Positions 9,289 to 19,550 of a DNA stretch of 64,000 nucleotides are shown here, piece by piece; the first letter of the stretch is position 1, and the number at the start of each line of letters is the position of its first letter. The translations under genes were made by a program, and so were the position numbers. The notes under the pieces were generated by a model. That model saw only the letters and a list, made by a program, of their open reading frames with translations. It was not told the origin of the DNA and did not search any database. Source of the stretch: Desulfovibrionaceae bacterium (GTDB taxonomy: Bacteria; Desulfobacterota; Desulfovibrionia; Desulfovibrionales; Desulfovibrionaceae); assembly GCA_031082225.1 (NCBI GenBank), contig JAVHLG010000010.1, forward strand, positions 1-64,000, in the 5' to 3' direction.

Positions 9289-10428
9289 TCAGTTCCCGGG
9301 CCGGAAGGCGACGAGCAGATCCTCGCCCAGGCGTTCCGTGGCCGCCAGGCGCAGGCAAAGGGCCTGATCCATGGTCTCGGCCCGGCGGCCGGAAAAAAGC
9401 GGCACGGCCAATTCGTCGCCCAGGATCTTAGGGGCGTAGAAAAGCAAAAATTCGTCGACCAGGCCCGCCGCCAGCAGGGACAGCCCGAGCCTCCCGCCGC
9501 CCTCGCACAGAACCGTGTAGCACCCGGCCTCGGCGCGAAGGGCCGTCAACGCCGCCTGAAGCGACAGCCTGCCGGGTTCGCCCACGGCCATGACCCGCAC
9601 GCCCGTCTCGCGCAGGCCTGCGGCGGTTTCGGAGGCAGCGGCCTCGGCGTCCGTGAGAAATATCGTCTGCCCGGGACGCTGGCGCACAAGCGTCACGTCC
9701 GCCCCGGGCTCGGGAAGCCGACTGGTCAGCACCACGGCCAGGGGATTTTTGGCCCAGTCCGGGGCCGGGGAGAGGCGCGGGTCCAGGCCCGGGTTGTCGG
9801 CCCGGAAGGTTTCGCCGCCCACCAGCACCGCGTCGCAGCGGGCGCGCAGCTCATGCACCCTGCGTCTGGCGGCCTGGCCGGTGATCCACTGGGAATGCCC
9901 GGTGCGGCAGGCGATGCGGCCGTCCAGGGTGGCGGCCAGCTTGAGCTGCACGTAGGGTCGGTCGGTTGTCTTCCAGACGAAAAAATCCGCGATCATGTCC
10001 CGGCATTCGCGCTCCAGCACCCCCACGGCCACGGACACGCCGCGCTCGCGCAAAAACGCCGCGCCATTCCCGGCCACATCAGGGTTGGGGTCCGGGCAGC
10101 CCACGTAGAGGCGCTTGATTCCGGCGGCCAGGAGGGCCTGGGTGCAGGGGGGGGTCTTGCCGTGGTGGTTGCAGGGCTCAAGCGTCACGTACATGGCGCA
10201 GGACGCCGGGTCGACGCTGCGCCTCCGGGCGTCCTCCAGACAGGCCACCTCGGCGTGGGGGCCGCCGCAGCATTCGTGCCGCCCGGCGGCCATCACCTGG
10301 TCATCCTTCACCAGGACCGCGCCCACGGCCGGGTTGGGGGCCGTCAGGCCGCGTGATTTCGCGGCCTGGGCCAGGGCCTCGCGCATGAAGCGCGCGTCGC
10401 GGTCAGAAAGAACCGGTGAGCAGTTCAA
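9289..10428 (-). CDS. ribD: Bifunctional riboflavin biosynthesis deaminase/reductase RibD
   Basis: RibD carries out the second and third steps of riboflavin synthesis from GTP: deamination of the diaminopyrimidine, then NADPH reduction of the ribosyl chain. At 379 residues the length is typical. The N-terminal zinc deaminase has [13 protein letters not shown] and [15 protein letters not shown] (His, two Cys). The reductase domain begins near [15 protein letters not shown] and includes [14 protein letters not shown]. The longest frame starts with TTG at 10428, six bases after GGGGA and overlapping the upstream deaminase gene by 26 nt. The ATG at 10386 is an alternative that removes 14 residues. 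Last gene of the operon; no FMN riboswitch is evident because no separate leader exists. Confidence 0.95.
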   Translation of the reverse strand: MNCSPVLSDRDARFMREALAQAAKSRGLTAPNPAVGAVLVKDDQVMAAGRHECCGGPHAEVACLEDARRRSVDPASCAMYVTLEPCNHHGKTPPCTQALLAAGIKRLYVGCPDPNPDVAGNGAAFLRERGVSVAVGVLERECRDMIADFFVWKTTDRPYVQLKLAATLDGRIACRTGHSQWITGQAARRRVHELRARCDAVLVGGETFRADNPGLDPRLSPAPDWAKNPLAVVLTSRLPEPGADVTLVRQRPGQTIFLTDAEAAASETAAGLRETGVRVMAVGEPGRLSLQAALTALRAEAGCYTVLCEGGGRLGLSLLAAGLVDEFLLFYAPKILGDELAVPLFSGRRAETMDQALCLRLAATERLGEDLLVAFRPGN

Positions 10429-10858
10429 AGCCGATCCCCGCTTCCGCCACCATGGCCTCGGAAAGCTCGTCCGGATAGGCCTGGGCGAAGTAGATGTGTT
10501 TGACCTTGCAGTTAATCAGCATCTTGGCGCAGATGAGGCAGGGCTGGGTGGTGCAGTAGATGTCCGCGCCCTCGATGCTGATGCCGTGCACCGCCGCCTG
10601 GATGATGACGTTTTGTTCGGCGTGCAGGCCCCGGCACAGTTCGTGGCGCTGCCCCGAGGGGATGCCGAGCTGTTCGCGCAGGCAGCCCACGTCCAGGCAG
10701 TGGGCGATGCCCGAGGGGACGCCGTTGTAGCCCGTGGCCAGCATGCGCTTGTCGCGCACGGCCACGGCCCCGACCTTGCGGCGCAGGCAGGTGCTGCGCT
10801 CGGCCACCAGGTGGGCGATGCGCATGAAGTAGTCGGGCCAGGGGAGCCGGTTGTCCAT
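10403..10858 (-). CDS. dCMP deaminase (ComEB-type cytidine/deoxycytidylate deaminase)
   Basis: A zinc-dependent deaminase of 151 residues predicted to convert dCMP to dUMP, feeding dTMP synthesis. The zinc site is formed by [14 protein letters not shown] (His-Ala-Glu) and [12 protein letters not shown] (two Cys). An extra metal or substrate loop is visible in [18 protein letters not shown] eight bases before the ATG fixes the start. The gene overlaps ribD, whose deaminase domain belongs to the same superfamily, and follows glyA, so one-carbon, thymidylate and flavin functions are co-expressed. A role in DNA uptake, as the ComEB name suggests, is not implied. Confidence 0.92.
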   Translation of the reverse strand: MDNRLPWPDYFMRIAHLVAERSTCLRRKVGAVAVRDKRMLATGYNGVPSGIAHCLDVGCLREQLGIPSGQRHELCRGLHAEQNVIIQAAVHGISIEGADIYCTTQPCLICAKMLINCKVKHIYFAQAYPDELSEAMVAEAGIGFELLTGSF

Positions 10859-10899
10859 TGGTATGACCTCCGACGTGACAGGCCTGTGATAGAAAGAAT

Positions 10900-10925
10900 C
10901 GGGGGCGGACGGACGACCGCCCCCG
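10900..10925 (-). terminator. GC-rich stem-loop after glyA
   Basis: A 9-bp perfect stem CGGGGGCGG/CCGCCCCCG with an 8-nt loop lies just beyond the glyA stop. The following T-tract is poor (GATTCTTTC), so it may only partly terminate or may stabilise the upstream message, leaving the deaminase and ribD in the same transcript. Confidence 0.5.
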
Positions 10926-10935
10926 CGTGAGGGTT

Positions 10936-12174
10936 CTACCAGGCAAACAGCGGGAACTGGCGGGCGAAGCCCTCGACCTCGACGCGTATCTCGTCCAGCC
11001 GCGTCTCGTTGTCCCGGGCCTTGATGGCCGCGTCGATCCAGACCACGATGCGCTCCATGTCGGCCTCGCCCATGCCCCGGGTGGTCAGGGCCGGGGAGCC
11101 CAGGCGGATGCCCGAGGTCACAAACGGCGAGCGGGTCTCAAACGGCACGGTATTCTTGTTCACCGTGATCCCGGCCTTGTCCAGGGCGATCTCCGCTTCC
11201 TTGCCGGTCACGTCGGTATTGGTCAGGTCCATGAGCATGAGGTGGTTGTCCGTGCCGCCGGACACCAGATCGTAGCCCAGGCCCGTCAGGCCCCTGGCCA
11301 GCACCTGGGCGTTTTTCACCACCTGTCCCTGATAGGTTTTGAACTCCGGCCGCAAGGCCTCGCCAAAGGCCACGGCCTTGGCCGCGATGACGTGCATCAA
11401 GGGGCCGCCCTGGATGCCCGGGAAGATCTGGGAATTGAGCGTCTTGCCGAACTCCTCCGAGGACAGGATGAGCCCGCCCCGGGGACCGCGCAGGGTCTTG
11501 TGGGTGGTGGAGGTGGTGAAGTGGGCATGGCCGATGGGCGAGGGATGGTGCCCCGTGGCCACAAGCCCGGCGATGTGGGCCATGTCCACCATGAGCCTGG
11601 CCCCCACCTCGTCGGCGATGGCCCGGAAACGCGGGAAGTCGATGATCCGGGGATAGGCCGAGGCCCCGGCGATGATCATTTTCGGGCGGTGCTCCCGGGC
11701 CAGACGGGCCACTTCCTCGTAGTCGATGGTCCCGGTCTCTTTTTGCACATGGTAAAACACGACCTTGTACAGGCGTCCCGAGAAATTGACCGGGGAGCCG
11801 TGGGTCAGGTGGCCGCCGTGGGACAGGTCCATGCCCAGGATGGTGTCGCCGGGGGTGAGCGCCCCGAAGCACACGGCCATGTTGGCCTGGGAGCCGGAAT
11901 GGGGCTGCACGTTGGCATAGTCGGCCCCGAAAAGGGCCTTGACCCGGTCCCGGGCCAGATCCTCGGCCACGTCCACATATTCGCAGCCGCCGTAGTAGCG
12001 CTTTCCGGGATAGCCCTCGGCGTACTTGTGGGTCATGACGCTGCCCTGGGCCTGGCGCACGGCCGTGGACACGAAGTTCTCCGAGGCGATCATCTCGAGC
12101 TTGCCGGTCTGGCGCTCGATCTCCAGGGCCACCGCCCTGCCGACTTCCGGGTCCGAAATGAGCAGTTCGTCCAT
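10936..12174 (-). CDS. glyA: Serine hydroxymethyltransferase
   Basis: A pyridoxal-phosphate enzyme that converts serine and tetrahydrofolate to glycine and methylene-tetrahydrofolate in the cytoplasm. It has 412 residues, as is usual. The PLP lysine lies in [15 protein letters not shown]. Other family blocks are [39 protein letters not shown] and [11 protein letters not shown]. It sits between fabF and the dCMP deaminase gene in the long minus-strand operon, where methylene-tetrahydrofolate links to thymidylate synthesis. A hairpin in the 121-bp gap from fabF may tune its share of the message. Confidence 0.97.
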   Translation of the reverse strand: MDELLISDPEVGRAVALEIERQTGKLEMIASENFVSTAVRQAQGSVMTHKYAEGYPGKRYYGGCEYVDVAEDLARDRVKALFGADYANVQPHSGSQANMAVCFGALTPGDTILGMDLSHGGHLTHGSPVNFSGRLYKVVFYHVQKETGTIDYEEVARLAREHRPKMIIAGASAYPRIIDFPRFRAIADEVGARLMVDMAHIAGLVATGHHPSPIGHAHFTTSTTHKTLRGPRGGLILSSEEFGKTLNSQIFPGIQGGPLMHVIAAKAVAFGEALRPEFKTYQGQVVKNAQVLARGLTGLGYDLVSGGTDNHLMLMDLTNTDVTGKEAEIALDKAGITVNKNTVPFETRSPFVTSGIRLGSPALTTRGMGEADMERIVVWIDAAIKARDNETRLDEIRVEVEGFARQFPLFAW

Positions 12175-12214
12175 GTTCGTTGCAGTCCTTGGATACGTAT
12201 CGTTTTATTGCAAT

Positions 12215-12254
12215 CCCGCCGCGCGCCCTCTAAGCCGATGACTGACGCGGCGGG
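12215..12254 (-). promoter_or_regulatory. Stem-loop between fabF and glyA
   Basis: A 9-bp perfect stem CCCGCCGCG/CGCGGCGGG encloses a 22-nt loop in the 121-bp fabF-glyA gap. In the direction of transcription it is followed by ATTGCAATAAAACG, which is not a T-tract. It looks like an attenuator-like or RNA-processing hairpin rather than a full terminator. Confidence 0.45.
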
Positions 12255-12295
12255 CCTTCCCTGGAAAAATCCGGATGGTGTCTCCTGCCGCGCCG

Positions 12296-13540
<1,245 letters not shown>

Positions 13541-13629
13541 AAAAACCCCTTCCCGCCGTCCCGAATCCAGGGCCTGCCCTGTGCCGGACGGGTAATGATG
13601 ATGAGACGTGGTCGGTGGCGATGAAAAGA

Positions 13630-13661
13630 GGACGTCCCGAACGCTGCCGAACGGGACGTCC
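13630..13661. promoter_or_regulatory. Paired GGACGTCC palindromes upstream of fabF
   Basis: GGACGTCCCG at 13630-13639 and CGGGACGTCC at 13652-13661 form a perfect 10-bp inverted repeat with a 12-nt loop. Each arm also contains the self-complementary octamer GGACGTCC, 24 bp apart, and GGACGTCCCGAA occurs as a direct repeat. It lies in the 263-bp gap between acpP and fabF. It could be a transcription-factor site or an RNA hairpin; no T-tract follows. Confidence 0.5.
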
Positions 13662-13803
13662 CGAAGAGTGCTCGGTGTTTCCGCCTTCCCCCCGCGCAAC
13701 CCGTGGCGCATCCCAGGCATGGGAACAGGATGGCCCGGATCCGGCAGGCGGTCGCGTCATGCCGCGCATGCCGCACACGCCCAGACCCTGGGGGGGAAAG
13801 ACC

Positions 13804-14037
13804 CTAGGCCTTCTTTTTCTCAATGAAATTAACGGCATCCTTGACCATGAGGATCTGCTGGGCGTCCTCGTCGGAGATCTCCACGCCGAACTCCTCTTCC
13901 ATGGCCATGATCAGCTCGGTCAGGTCCAGGGAGTCCGCGCCCAGATCCTCCACGAATTTGGCGTCCGCGACGACTTCCTTTTCATCCACGCCCAACTGGT
14001 CGACAATGATTTCCTTGACTTTTTCCGCGACAGACAT
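13804..14037 (-). CDS. acpP: Acyl carrier protein
   Basis: The cytoplasmic carrier of growing fatty acyl chains, 77 residues and acidic. The phosphopantetheine site is Ser36 in [12 protein letters not shown]. Helix 2 ([17 protein letters not shown]) and the EDAQ segment match the family. A purine-rich Shine-Dalgarno (TTGGAGGGAAAGC) precedes the ATG. It lies 30 bp after fabG, the usual order, and upstream of fabF. Confidence 0.98.
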   Translation of the reverse strand: MSVAEKVKEIIVDQLGVDEKEVVADAKFVEDLGADSLDLTELIMAMEEEFGVEISDEDAQQILMVKDAVNFIEKKKA

Positions 14038-14067
14038 GCTTTCCCTCCAAGATAGAGCGCTATTTTT

Positions 14068-14811
14068 TTACAGGTACATTCCGCCGTTGACCGCCAGCAC
14101 CTGCCCCGTGACGTAGGCGGCGGCGTCCGAGGCCAGATAGGCCACGGCGCCCGCCACATCGTCGGCGGTTCCGGCGCGTTTCAAGGGAATGCGGTCAGCG
14201 TAGGAGGTCTTGACCGCGTCGGGCAGGACGGCGGTCATATCCGTTTCGATAAACCCCGGGGCCACGGCGTTGACCGTGATGCCTCGCGGGGCGAGTTCCA
14301 GGGCGGCGGACTTGGTCAACCCGATGAGTCCGGCCTTGGCCGCCACGTAATTGGCCTGGCCCGCATTGCCGGACTGGGCGACCACGGAGACGATGTTCAC
14401 GATGCGGCCGCTTTTGCGCTTCATCATGAGCTTGGCCGCCTCGCGCAGGCAGGCGAACGCCCCGAACAGGTTTACCCGAACCACATTTTCAAAGTCCTCA
14501 TCGCGCAGGCGCACGATGAGTCCATCCTTGGTGATGCCCGCGTTGTTGACTAAAACGTGCAGGTCCACCTTGTCCTTGACGTGCTCGGCGAAAAAGGCGG
14601 TCACGGCCGCCATGTCGCCCACATCCAGGTGCAGGGCGTCGGCCCGCCCCCCGGCGGCGGCGATCTCGTCGCACACGGCCTGGGCCTTCTCGGGCTTGCT
14701 CACAGAGGTCAGAAGGACATGCAGGCCGTCCGCCGCCAGCTTCCTGGCCACGGCCGCGCCAATGCCCCGGGAGCCTCCCGTGACAAGGGCCGCTTTGGTC
14801 ATCTCGCTCAT
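14068..14811 (-). CDS. fabG: 3-oxoacyl-[acyl-carrier-protein] reductase
   Basis: An NADPH-dependent short-chain dehydrogenase that reduces 3-oxoacyl-ACP. It has 247 residues with the nucleotide motif TGGSRGIGAAVA, the NNAG motif in LVNNAGITKDG, the catalytic Ser in VSVVAQSG and YxxxK in NYVAAKAG. The fatty-acid role is taken from its position between fabH and acpP. A 282-bp gap separates it from fabH, with small inverted repeats but no clear promoter. Confidence 0.97.
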   Translation of the reverse strand: MSEMTKAALVTGGSRGIGAAVARKLAADGLHVLLTSVSKPEKAQAVCDEIAAAGGRADALHLDVGDMAAVTAFFAEHVKDKVDLHVLVNNAGITKDGLIVRLRDEDFENVVRVNLFGAFACLREAAKLMMKRKSGRIVNIVSVVAQSGNAGQANYVAAKAGLIGLTKSAALELAPRGITVNAVAPGFIETDMTAVLPDAVKTSYADRIPLKRAGTADDVAGAVAYLASDAAAYVTGQVLAVNGGMYL

Positions 14812-15093
14812 GGATATTCCGTCTCAAGCTCCCCGGAGGGCGAAAAGCCCCCAGGAGGTTTACCCGGCCGCACCCTGCCGGTCCTTTGCGCAGGAGGTTG
14901 GTCGCGGACGCGCGGGACGCATTCGAAGTCGATTTTTCCTATCGTACTTGCCGCCAAACGGCAAACACGATTTCCGCCCCCGCCCGCAGCGTGAGTCCCG
15001 GCTGGGGCCAAAAAAACGTCCCTCTTCAGGGAAAAATACGTATCTTCAGCAGTTCGCCGCAAAACCCGGACACCCGGATGGCGGGAGACGACC

Positions 15094-16092
15094 TTAAAAT
15101 TCCAGGAGCGCCGCGCCCCAGGTGAATCCGCCGCCGAAGGCCGACAACAGCACCTTGTCCCCGGGCTTGATCTTCCCGGTCTGGAAGGATTCGGCCAGCC
15201 CCATGGCCACCGAGGAGGCCGAGGTGTTGCCGTAGCGGGCCACCGTGGCGCAGACCTTCTCAATGGGCAGGCCGAGCTTTTTGGCCACGGCCTCCATGAT
15301 GCGCCAGTTGGCCTGATGCGGGATGAAATAATCGATGTCCGCGCCGGTCAGGCCGTTGGCGGCCAACACGTCCTCGCACACCGAGACCATGTTGCGCACG
15401 GCGTGCTTGAAGACCTCCTGGCCGCTCATCTGCACGAAAAAGTCGTCGCCCACCACGTCGCCCAGGCGCATGGGGGATCCCGATCCGCCGCCCTTGACCG
15501 TGAGCAGATGCCCCAGCGAGCCGTCGCTCAAAAGCCGCACGTCTTTTATGGCCGCATCGCCGGGACGTCTGGCCGCATCGCCCGAGGTGACCACCACCGC
15601 CCCGGCCCCGTCGCCAAAAAGCACGCAGGTCCGGCGGTCGGCCCAGTTGGTACGCGAGGTGAGCACGTCGCAGGCGCACACCAATACCTTGGCCGCCGGG
15701 GTCATGCAGATCACGGCCCGGGCCATGTCCAGGCCGAACAGGAAGCCGGAGCAGGCGGCGTTCAAATCCATGGCCGCCTTGCCGCGCACCCCGAGCTTTT
15801 CCTCAAGGATGCAGGCCGCCGGGGGGCAGTAGGCGTCAGGGGTCAGGGTGCACAGGAAAAGATGGGTGAGCTCCTCGGGGGCCATGCCCGCATCGGCCAG
15901 GGCCGCCTTGGAGGCCTCCAGGGACAGGTCGCTGGTGGCCTGGCCCGGGGCGGCCACCCGCCGCTCCTTGATGCCGGTGCGGGAGGTGATCCACTCGTCG
16001 GAGGTCTCCACCATGCGTTCCATCTCGGCGTTGGTCAAAACCCGTTCCGGGACGTAATACCCAAGGCCGCGAATAAGGGGATATGTTTTCAT
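15094..16092 (-). CDS. fabH: 3-oxoacyl-[acyl-carrier-protein] synthase III
   Basis: This enzyme starts fatty acid synthesis by condensing acetyl-CoA (or another short acyl-CoA) with malonyl-ACP. It has 332 residues. The catalytic Cys114 lies in NAACSGFLFGLDMA, with His in IPHQANWRIMEAV and Asn in GNTSASSVAMGL. The N-terminal block SDEWITSRTGIKERR is typical. It follows plsX by 18 bp and is clearly co-transcribed. Substrate preference (straight or branched primer) cannot be read here. Confidence 0.97.
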   Translation of the reverse strand: MKTYPLIRGLGYYVPERVLTNAEMERMVETSDEWITSRTGIKERRVAAPGQATSDLSLEASKAALADAGMAPEELTHLFLCTLTPDAYCPPAACILEEKLGVRGKAAMDLNAACSGFLFGLDMARAVICMTPAAKVLVCACDVLTSRTNWADRRTCVLFGDGAGAVVVTSGDAARRPGDAAIKDVRLLSDGSLGHLLTVKGGGSGSPMRLGDVVGDDFFVQMSGQEVFKHAVRNMVSVCEDVLAANGLTGADIDYFIPHQANWRIMEAVAKKLGLPIEKVCATVARYGNTSASSVAMGLAESFQTGKIKPGDKVLLSAFGGGFTWGAALLEF

Positions 16093-16110
16093 GAGATCAA
16101 ACGGAAGGGG

Positions 16111-17217
16111 TTACGACGTCTGGTCCAAAACGGCCGCTTCGCCCGTCTCGGCCGTCCCGCTGGGTGCGGCCGGTTCGGTATGGCGTGATTTTTTCCGGGC
16201 CACCGTCAGGTTGATATTGGCGGCAATGTCTGCGACCAGATGCTCGTTGGCGTTGCCGTCCACGAACCGGGCGGCCATGTTCACGGCGTTGGCGATGGCC
16301 TTGCTGTTGGAGGCCCCGTGGCACACCAGACAGATGCCCTCAAGCCCCAGAAACGGCGCGCCGCCGTATTCGGCATAGTCCACGAGCCGGGAGAAGCGCT
16401 TGAGCGAGCTTAAGGCCAGCATGGTGCCGATCTTGCCGAAAAAGCCGCGCCGCAGCTCGCCCTTGAGCAGACGCCCAAGCGACGAGGCCAGCCCCTCGGA
16501 CTGCTTGAGCACCACGTTGCCCACAAAGCCGTCGCAGACCACCACGTCCACGTCGCCGGTGAAAAGGTCGCGGCCTTCCACGTTGCCCACGAAATTGAGC
16601 GAGCTCATGCGCATGAGCTCGAAGGCCTCCTTGACCTGGAGGTTGCCCTTGCCCTGTTCCTCGCCGATGGACAAAAGCGCCACCCGGGGATTGGGGATGC
16701 CGAGCATGGACCGGGCCAGGACGTCGGCCATGATGCCGAACTGGAGCAGATGGAAGGGCCTGCAGTCCACGTTGGCCCCCACGTCGATGAGCACGAAGTG
16801 GGATTTTTCCGTGGGCATGAAGGTGGCCAGGGCCGGACGCTCAACGCCGGGCACCCGGCCGATGGTGAACATGGCGCTGGCCAGGGTGGCCCCGGAATTT
16901 CCAGCACTTATCACCCCGTCGGCCAGTTTGTCGCGCACGAGGTTCACCGCCACCTGGATGGAGGAGTCCTTCTTTTTGCGAAGGGCCTCGGAGGGTTTCT
17001 CCTCCATCTCCACCATCTGGGGGGCGTGAACGATCTCCACGCCCTGGCCCTTGAAGCCACGCGCGTCCAGCTCCGCCTCAATGCGGGACTGATCGCCGAC
17101 CAGGACGACGTCGATCTTCTTGGTCTTGGCGGCGTGCAGGGCGCCGGGGATGACCACGTGGGGACCAAAGTCCCCGCCCATGGCATCCACGGCGATGCGC
17201 GGCCTTCTATTCGCCAT
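16111..17217 (-). CDS. plsX: Phosphate acyltransferase PlsX
   Basis: PlsX makes acyl-phosphate from acyl-ACP for phospholipid synthesis. It has 368 residues, slightly longer than usual because of a polar C-terminal tail (KSRHTEPAAPSGTAETGE). Family motifs are AVDAMGGDFGPHVVIPGA, AGNSGATLASAMF, DVGANVDCRP and VCDGFVGNVVLKQSEG. Its start overlaps the end of rpmF by 11 nt, so the two are probably translationally coupled. The order rpmF-plsX-fabH is widely conserved. Confidence 0.96.
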   Translation of the reverse strand: MANRRPRIAVDAMGGDFGPHVVIPGALHAAKTKKIDVVLVGDQSRIEAELDARGFKGQGVEIVHAPQMVEMEEKPSEALRKKKDSSIQVAVNLVRDKLADGVISAGNSGATLASAMFTIGRVPGVERPALATFMPTEKSHFVLIDVGANVDCRPFHLLQFGIMADVLARSMLGIPNPRVALLSIGEEQGKGNLQVKEAFELMRMSSLNFVGNVEGRDLFTGDVDVVVCDGFVGNVVLKQSEGLASSLGRLLKGELRRGFFGKIGTMLALSSLKRFSRLVDYAEYGGAPFLGLEGICLVCHGASNSKAIANAVNMAARFVDGNANEHLVADIAANINLTVARKKSRHTEPAAPSGTAETGEAAVLDQTS

Positions 17218-17389
17218 CTTCCTGCCTGAGCATCTGGCGGCCCCGGTAGGTACCGCAGCTCGGGCAGACGCGGTGCGGCAAGGTCGGCTCGCCGCATTGG
17301 CAAAGGATCACGGTGGGGATGGCCACCTTGTCGTGGGAGCGACGCATGCCCTTTCGGGACTTGGAAATTTTTCTATTAGGTACCGCCAT
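17207..17389 (-). CDS. rpmF: 50S ribosomal protein L32
   Basis: A 60-residue ribosomal protein of the large subunit. The N-terminus MAVPNRKISKSRKGMRRSHD is diagnostic, and a zinc ribbon is formed by CQCGEP and CPSCG. It is the four-Cys (C+) form. It lies between the DUF177 gene and plsX in the classical order and overlaps plsX by 11 nt. Confidence 0.98.
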   Translation of the reverse strand: MAVPNRKISKSRKGMRRSHDKVAIPTVILCQCGEPTLPHRVCPSCGTYRGRQMLRQEDGE

Positions 17390-17457
17390 CTTCTTTCAAC
17401 CTCGACGTATGGTTTTCTCGTCACCGCCACGCCCAAAAGGGGCGCGCGGAACCCGCA

Positions 17458-17997
17458 CTAGTTCGTCGGCTTCGTGACCCGAAGCCCGCGCAAGGGGGCA
17501 AGTCGCGGATCGCCTTCCGGTTCGTCGCAGGTGCACGATCCGGCGTTGAGATTGCGTCCGCATTTGGGGCACAGCCCCAGGCAGCCATCGGAGCACAGGG
17601 GTTTGACCGGCATGGCCAGGACGAACTGCTCCCAGACAAGCCCGCCCACATCCAATTCCAGCACCTTGCCCCGGCGACGCACCAGGGCCGTCTCCAGGGA
17701 CGTCTCCCCTGGCCTGGGCAGTTCTTCGTACAATTCGAAGGGGCTGTCCAGGGGGATCATCGTGTCCTCGGCGCACCGGTCGCAGGGGGTGATCACCCGG
17801 CCCGAAAGCCTGCCCCGCACAAGCACGCCGTCTTTTTGCGGGGCCACGGCCAGCTCCGCCACGGGAAGGGCCTCGGGATCGAACCGGTACGGCAGGCCGT
17901 AGTCGCGGATCGGCTCTTCCCATATGGCCGGGTCCGAAAAAGAAAAGTCCCGGCCGGTGGCCGGGATGTCGGTGATATCCAGCCAAAGTTCGGTCAT
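17458..17997 (-). CDS. DUF177 (YceD-type) protein
   Basis: A 179-residue DUF177 protein. Bacterial relatives encoded beside rpmF (YceD) are linked to 23S rRNA accumulation and large-subunit assembly. The sequence shows [18 protein letters not shown] and a C-terminal Cys cluster [16 protein letters not shown]...[11 protein letters not shown], as in the family. The start is the ATG of MTELWLDI, preceded by GGGGGA; a longer frame to 18012 adds only MRGGT. It is the first gene of the rpmF-plsX-fab operon and reads away from rpmB. Confidence 0.92.
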   Translation of the reverse strand: MTELWLDITDIPATGRDFSFSDPAIWEEPIRDYGLPYRFDPEALPVAELAVAPQKDGVLVRGRLSGRVITPCDRCAEDTMIPLDSPFELYEELPRPGETSLETALVRRRGKVLELDVGGLVWEQFVLAMPVKPLCSDGCLGLCPKCGRNLNAGSCTCDEPEGDPRLAPLRGLRVTKPTN

Positions 17998-18020
17998 GGT
18001 TCCCCCGCGCAAGGAAACCG

Positions 18021-18049
18021 TAGCTATCTGCGAACGCGGTCCTTGTCAA
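18021..18049 (-). promoter_or_regulatory. Candidate promoter of the DUF177-rpmF-plsX-fab operon
   Basis: Read leftwards, a consensus -35 TTGACA (18044-18049) is followed after 17 nt by TAGCTA (18021-18026), a weak -10. Initiation near 18014 would give a leader of about 17 nt with the GGGGGA ribosome site. It lies in the 193-bp divergent region shared with rpmB. Confidence 0.45.
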
Positions 18050-18190
18050 GAAAAAGCTTGCGAAACCGGCTTTGGGCGTGTATCAGGCGAAGTTCTTCAC
18101 GCACGAAAGGTCGGGTGCGCCGGGACGCAGCCCCAAACGACTCAAAAAACGCTTTCCGCAAAAGCGGATACGATATCCGGAGGGTTCCCC

Positions 18191-18400
18191 ATGTCCAAGA
18201 TGTGCGACAAGTGCGGCAAAAAGCCCCAGAGCGGCAACAACGTCAGCCACGCCAACAACAAAAGCAAGCGCCGGTTCAAGCCCAACCTGTTTTCGGTGCG
18301 GGCCCAGCTGCCTTCGGGCGAGGTGAAGACGATCACCGTGTGCACCCGCTGCCTGCGTTCGGGCGAGGTGGTCAAGCCCAAGGCCAAGACCGCCATCTAG
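18191..18400 (+). CDS. rpmB: 50S ribosomal protein L28
   Basis: A 69-residue large-subunit protein starting [20 protein letters not shown], with a second CxxC in [11 protein letters not shown], so it is the zinc-binding form. GGAGGG at 18179-18184, six bases upstream, selects this ATG over the longer open frame. It stands alone, diverging from the DUF177-rpmF operon, and is followed by a strong terminator. Confidence 0.97.
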   Translation: MSKMCDKCGKKPQSGNNVSHANNKSKRRFKPNLFSVRAQLPSGEVKTITVCTRCLRSGEVVKPKAKTAI

Positions 18401-18424
18401 GCCCGCAGTCACTGCGCTTTTCAC

Positions 18425-18464
18425 GCTCCCCTGCCCGGCCGCGCGCCCGGCGGGGGAGCCTTTC
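18425..18464 (+). terminator. Terminator after rpmB
   Basis: GCTCCCC (18425-18431) pairs with GGGGAGC (18453-18459), with further GCC/GGC pairing in the loop, and is followed by CTTTCTTTG. It sits 24 bp after rpmB and also faces the end of the LysR gene. Confidence 0.75.
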
Positions 18465-18475
18465 TTTGTGTCCGG

Positions 18476-19375
18476 TCAACACGCGTCCGTCCCGTCCCCC
18501 CACACCTTTTCCAAAACGCCGCACACGGCCCGGATCACCGGATCGTTCTCCCGCGTGCGGCGGTACAGAAACGACAGGGCCAAGCTCATGGGCTCGCGCT
18601 CCCACACGCAGACATCCCCGGCGGCGCAGGCGTCCAGTGCGTCGTCACGGCGTAAAAGCGTCAATCCGCACCCCGCCGCCACCAGGGCCCGCAGGGTGGA
18701 ATCGTTGTCGCCCACGATGACCTTGTTCAAGGAAAACCCCTTGTGGGCGAAGGTCTCCTCCAGAAGGAACTGGAACGGACACCGCTCCGGGAACCACACC
18801 CAGGGCATGCCCGACAACTCCCCCCAGTCCGCCTCCTCGATGCGTCCCCGCCAGGAGGCCGGTCCCACGATGGCCATGTCCACCCGGCACAGGGGCAACC
18901 CCTTCAGTTCGGCCACCGGGTCATTCGCCGTCTCATAGGCGAAGGCCGCGTCGAGCTCGCCGGTCACAAGGCCGTCCAGGGCGTCGGCCGTGCTGTACTG
19001 CATGAGATGCAGTTCGATGCGCGGATTTTCCGAGCGCATGCGGGCCAGAAATTCCGTCATGCGCAGCCGGCCCGGCTCGTTGTTGAGCCCGATGCGGGCC
19101 ACGCCCACGGCCTCGGCGCGAAACGACCCGGCCGCGGACAGAAGTTCCCCGGCCGCCTCCAGGGTCCGCCTGGCCCGTCCGGCCAGTTCCCGCCCGGCAT
19201 CCGTCAGGCTCATGCCCCTGGTCGTGCGCACAAAAAGCTCCAGCCCCAGTTCTTCCTCCAGGGCCTTGATCTGGGCGCTCACCGCTGGCCCGCTGGCATT
19301 GATGCGCTGGGCCGCCCGGGTCAGGTTGCCGGTCTCGGCCACGGTCACGAAGGTGCGCAGTTGGTACAGTTCCAT
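18476..19375 (-). CDS. LysR-family transcriptional regulator
   Basis: A 299-residue LysR regulator. The winged helix-turn-helix occupies residues 1-60: MELYQLRTFVTVAETGNLTR, then AAQRINASGPAVSAQIKALE. An effector-binding periplasmic-binding-protein-like fold follows. The start is taken at MELYQL because family members begin there; the frame is open 31 codons further. It diverges from the small Cys-rich gene at 19551, and the GCGTTTCG direct repeats in the gap (near 19398 and 19421) may be its site. Target and ligand are unknown. Confidence 0.93.
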   Translation of the reverse strand: MELYQLRTFVTVAETGNLTRAAQRINASGPAVSAQIKALEEELGLELFVRTTRGMSLTDAGRELAGRARRTLEAAGELLSAAGSFRAEAVGVARIGLNNEPGRLRMTEFLARMRSENPRIELHLMQYSTADALDGLVTGELDAAFAYETANDPVAELKGLPLCRVDMAIVGPASWRGRIEEADWGELSGMPWVWFPERCPFQFLLEETFAHKGFSLNKVIVGDNDSTLRALVAAGCGLTLLRRDDALDACAAGDVCVWEREPMSLALSFLYRRTRENDPVIRAVCGVLEKVWGDGTDAC

Positions 19376-19550
19376 ATCGTCTGATCCCGTCGCCTGAAGC
19401 GTTTCGTTTTTCCGAACACCGCGTTTCGAACATGCGATTGGATTTGTCCGCCGTTTTCGTCCTACCACCTATCCGTCCACCCGCTCCCATGGCACACCAG
19501 CCGTCCGGCGTAAAGCTGCAAAGAGACGGCGCAACGCAGGAGAAACCGGC

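Noticed and set aside
9289-10428. FMN riboswitch controlling ribD
   Set aside because: ribD overlaps the upstream deaminase gene, so there is no leader that could fold into an RFN element.
14812-15093. Possible promoter or attenuator in the fabH-fabG gap
   Set aside because: Small inverted repeats (TTGCCG/CGGCAA; TCCCT/AGGGA followed by T residues on the minus strand) are present, but the stems are only 5-6 bp and no -35/-10 pair was found. Not strong enough to list as a feature.
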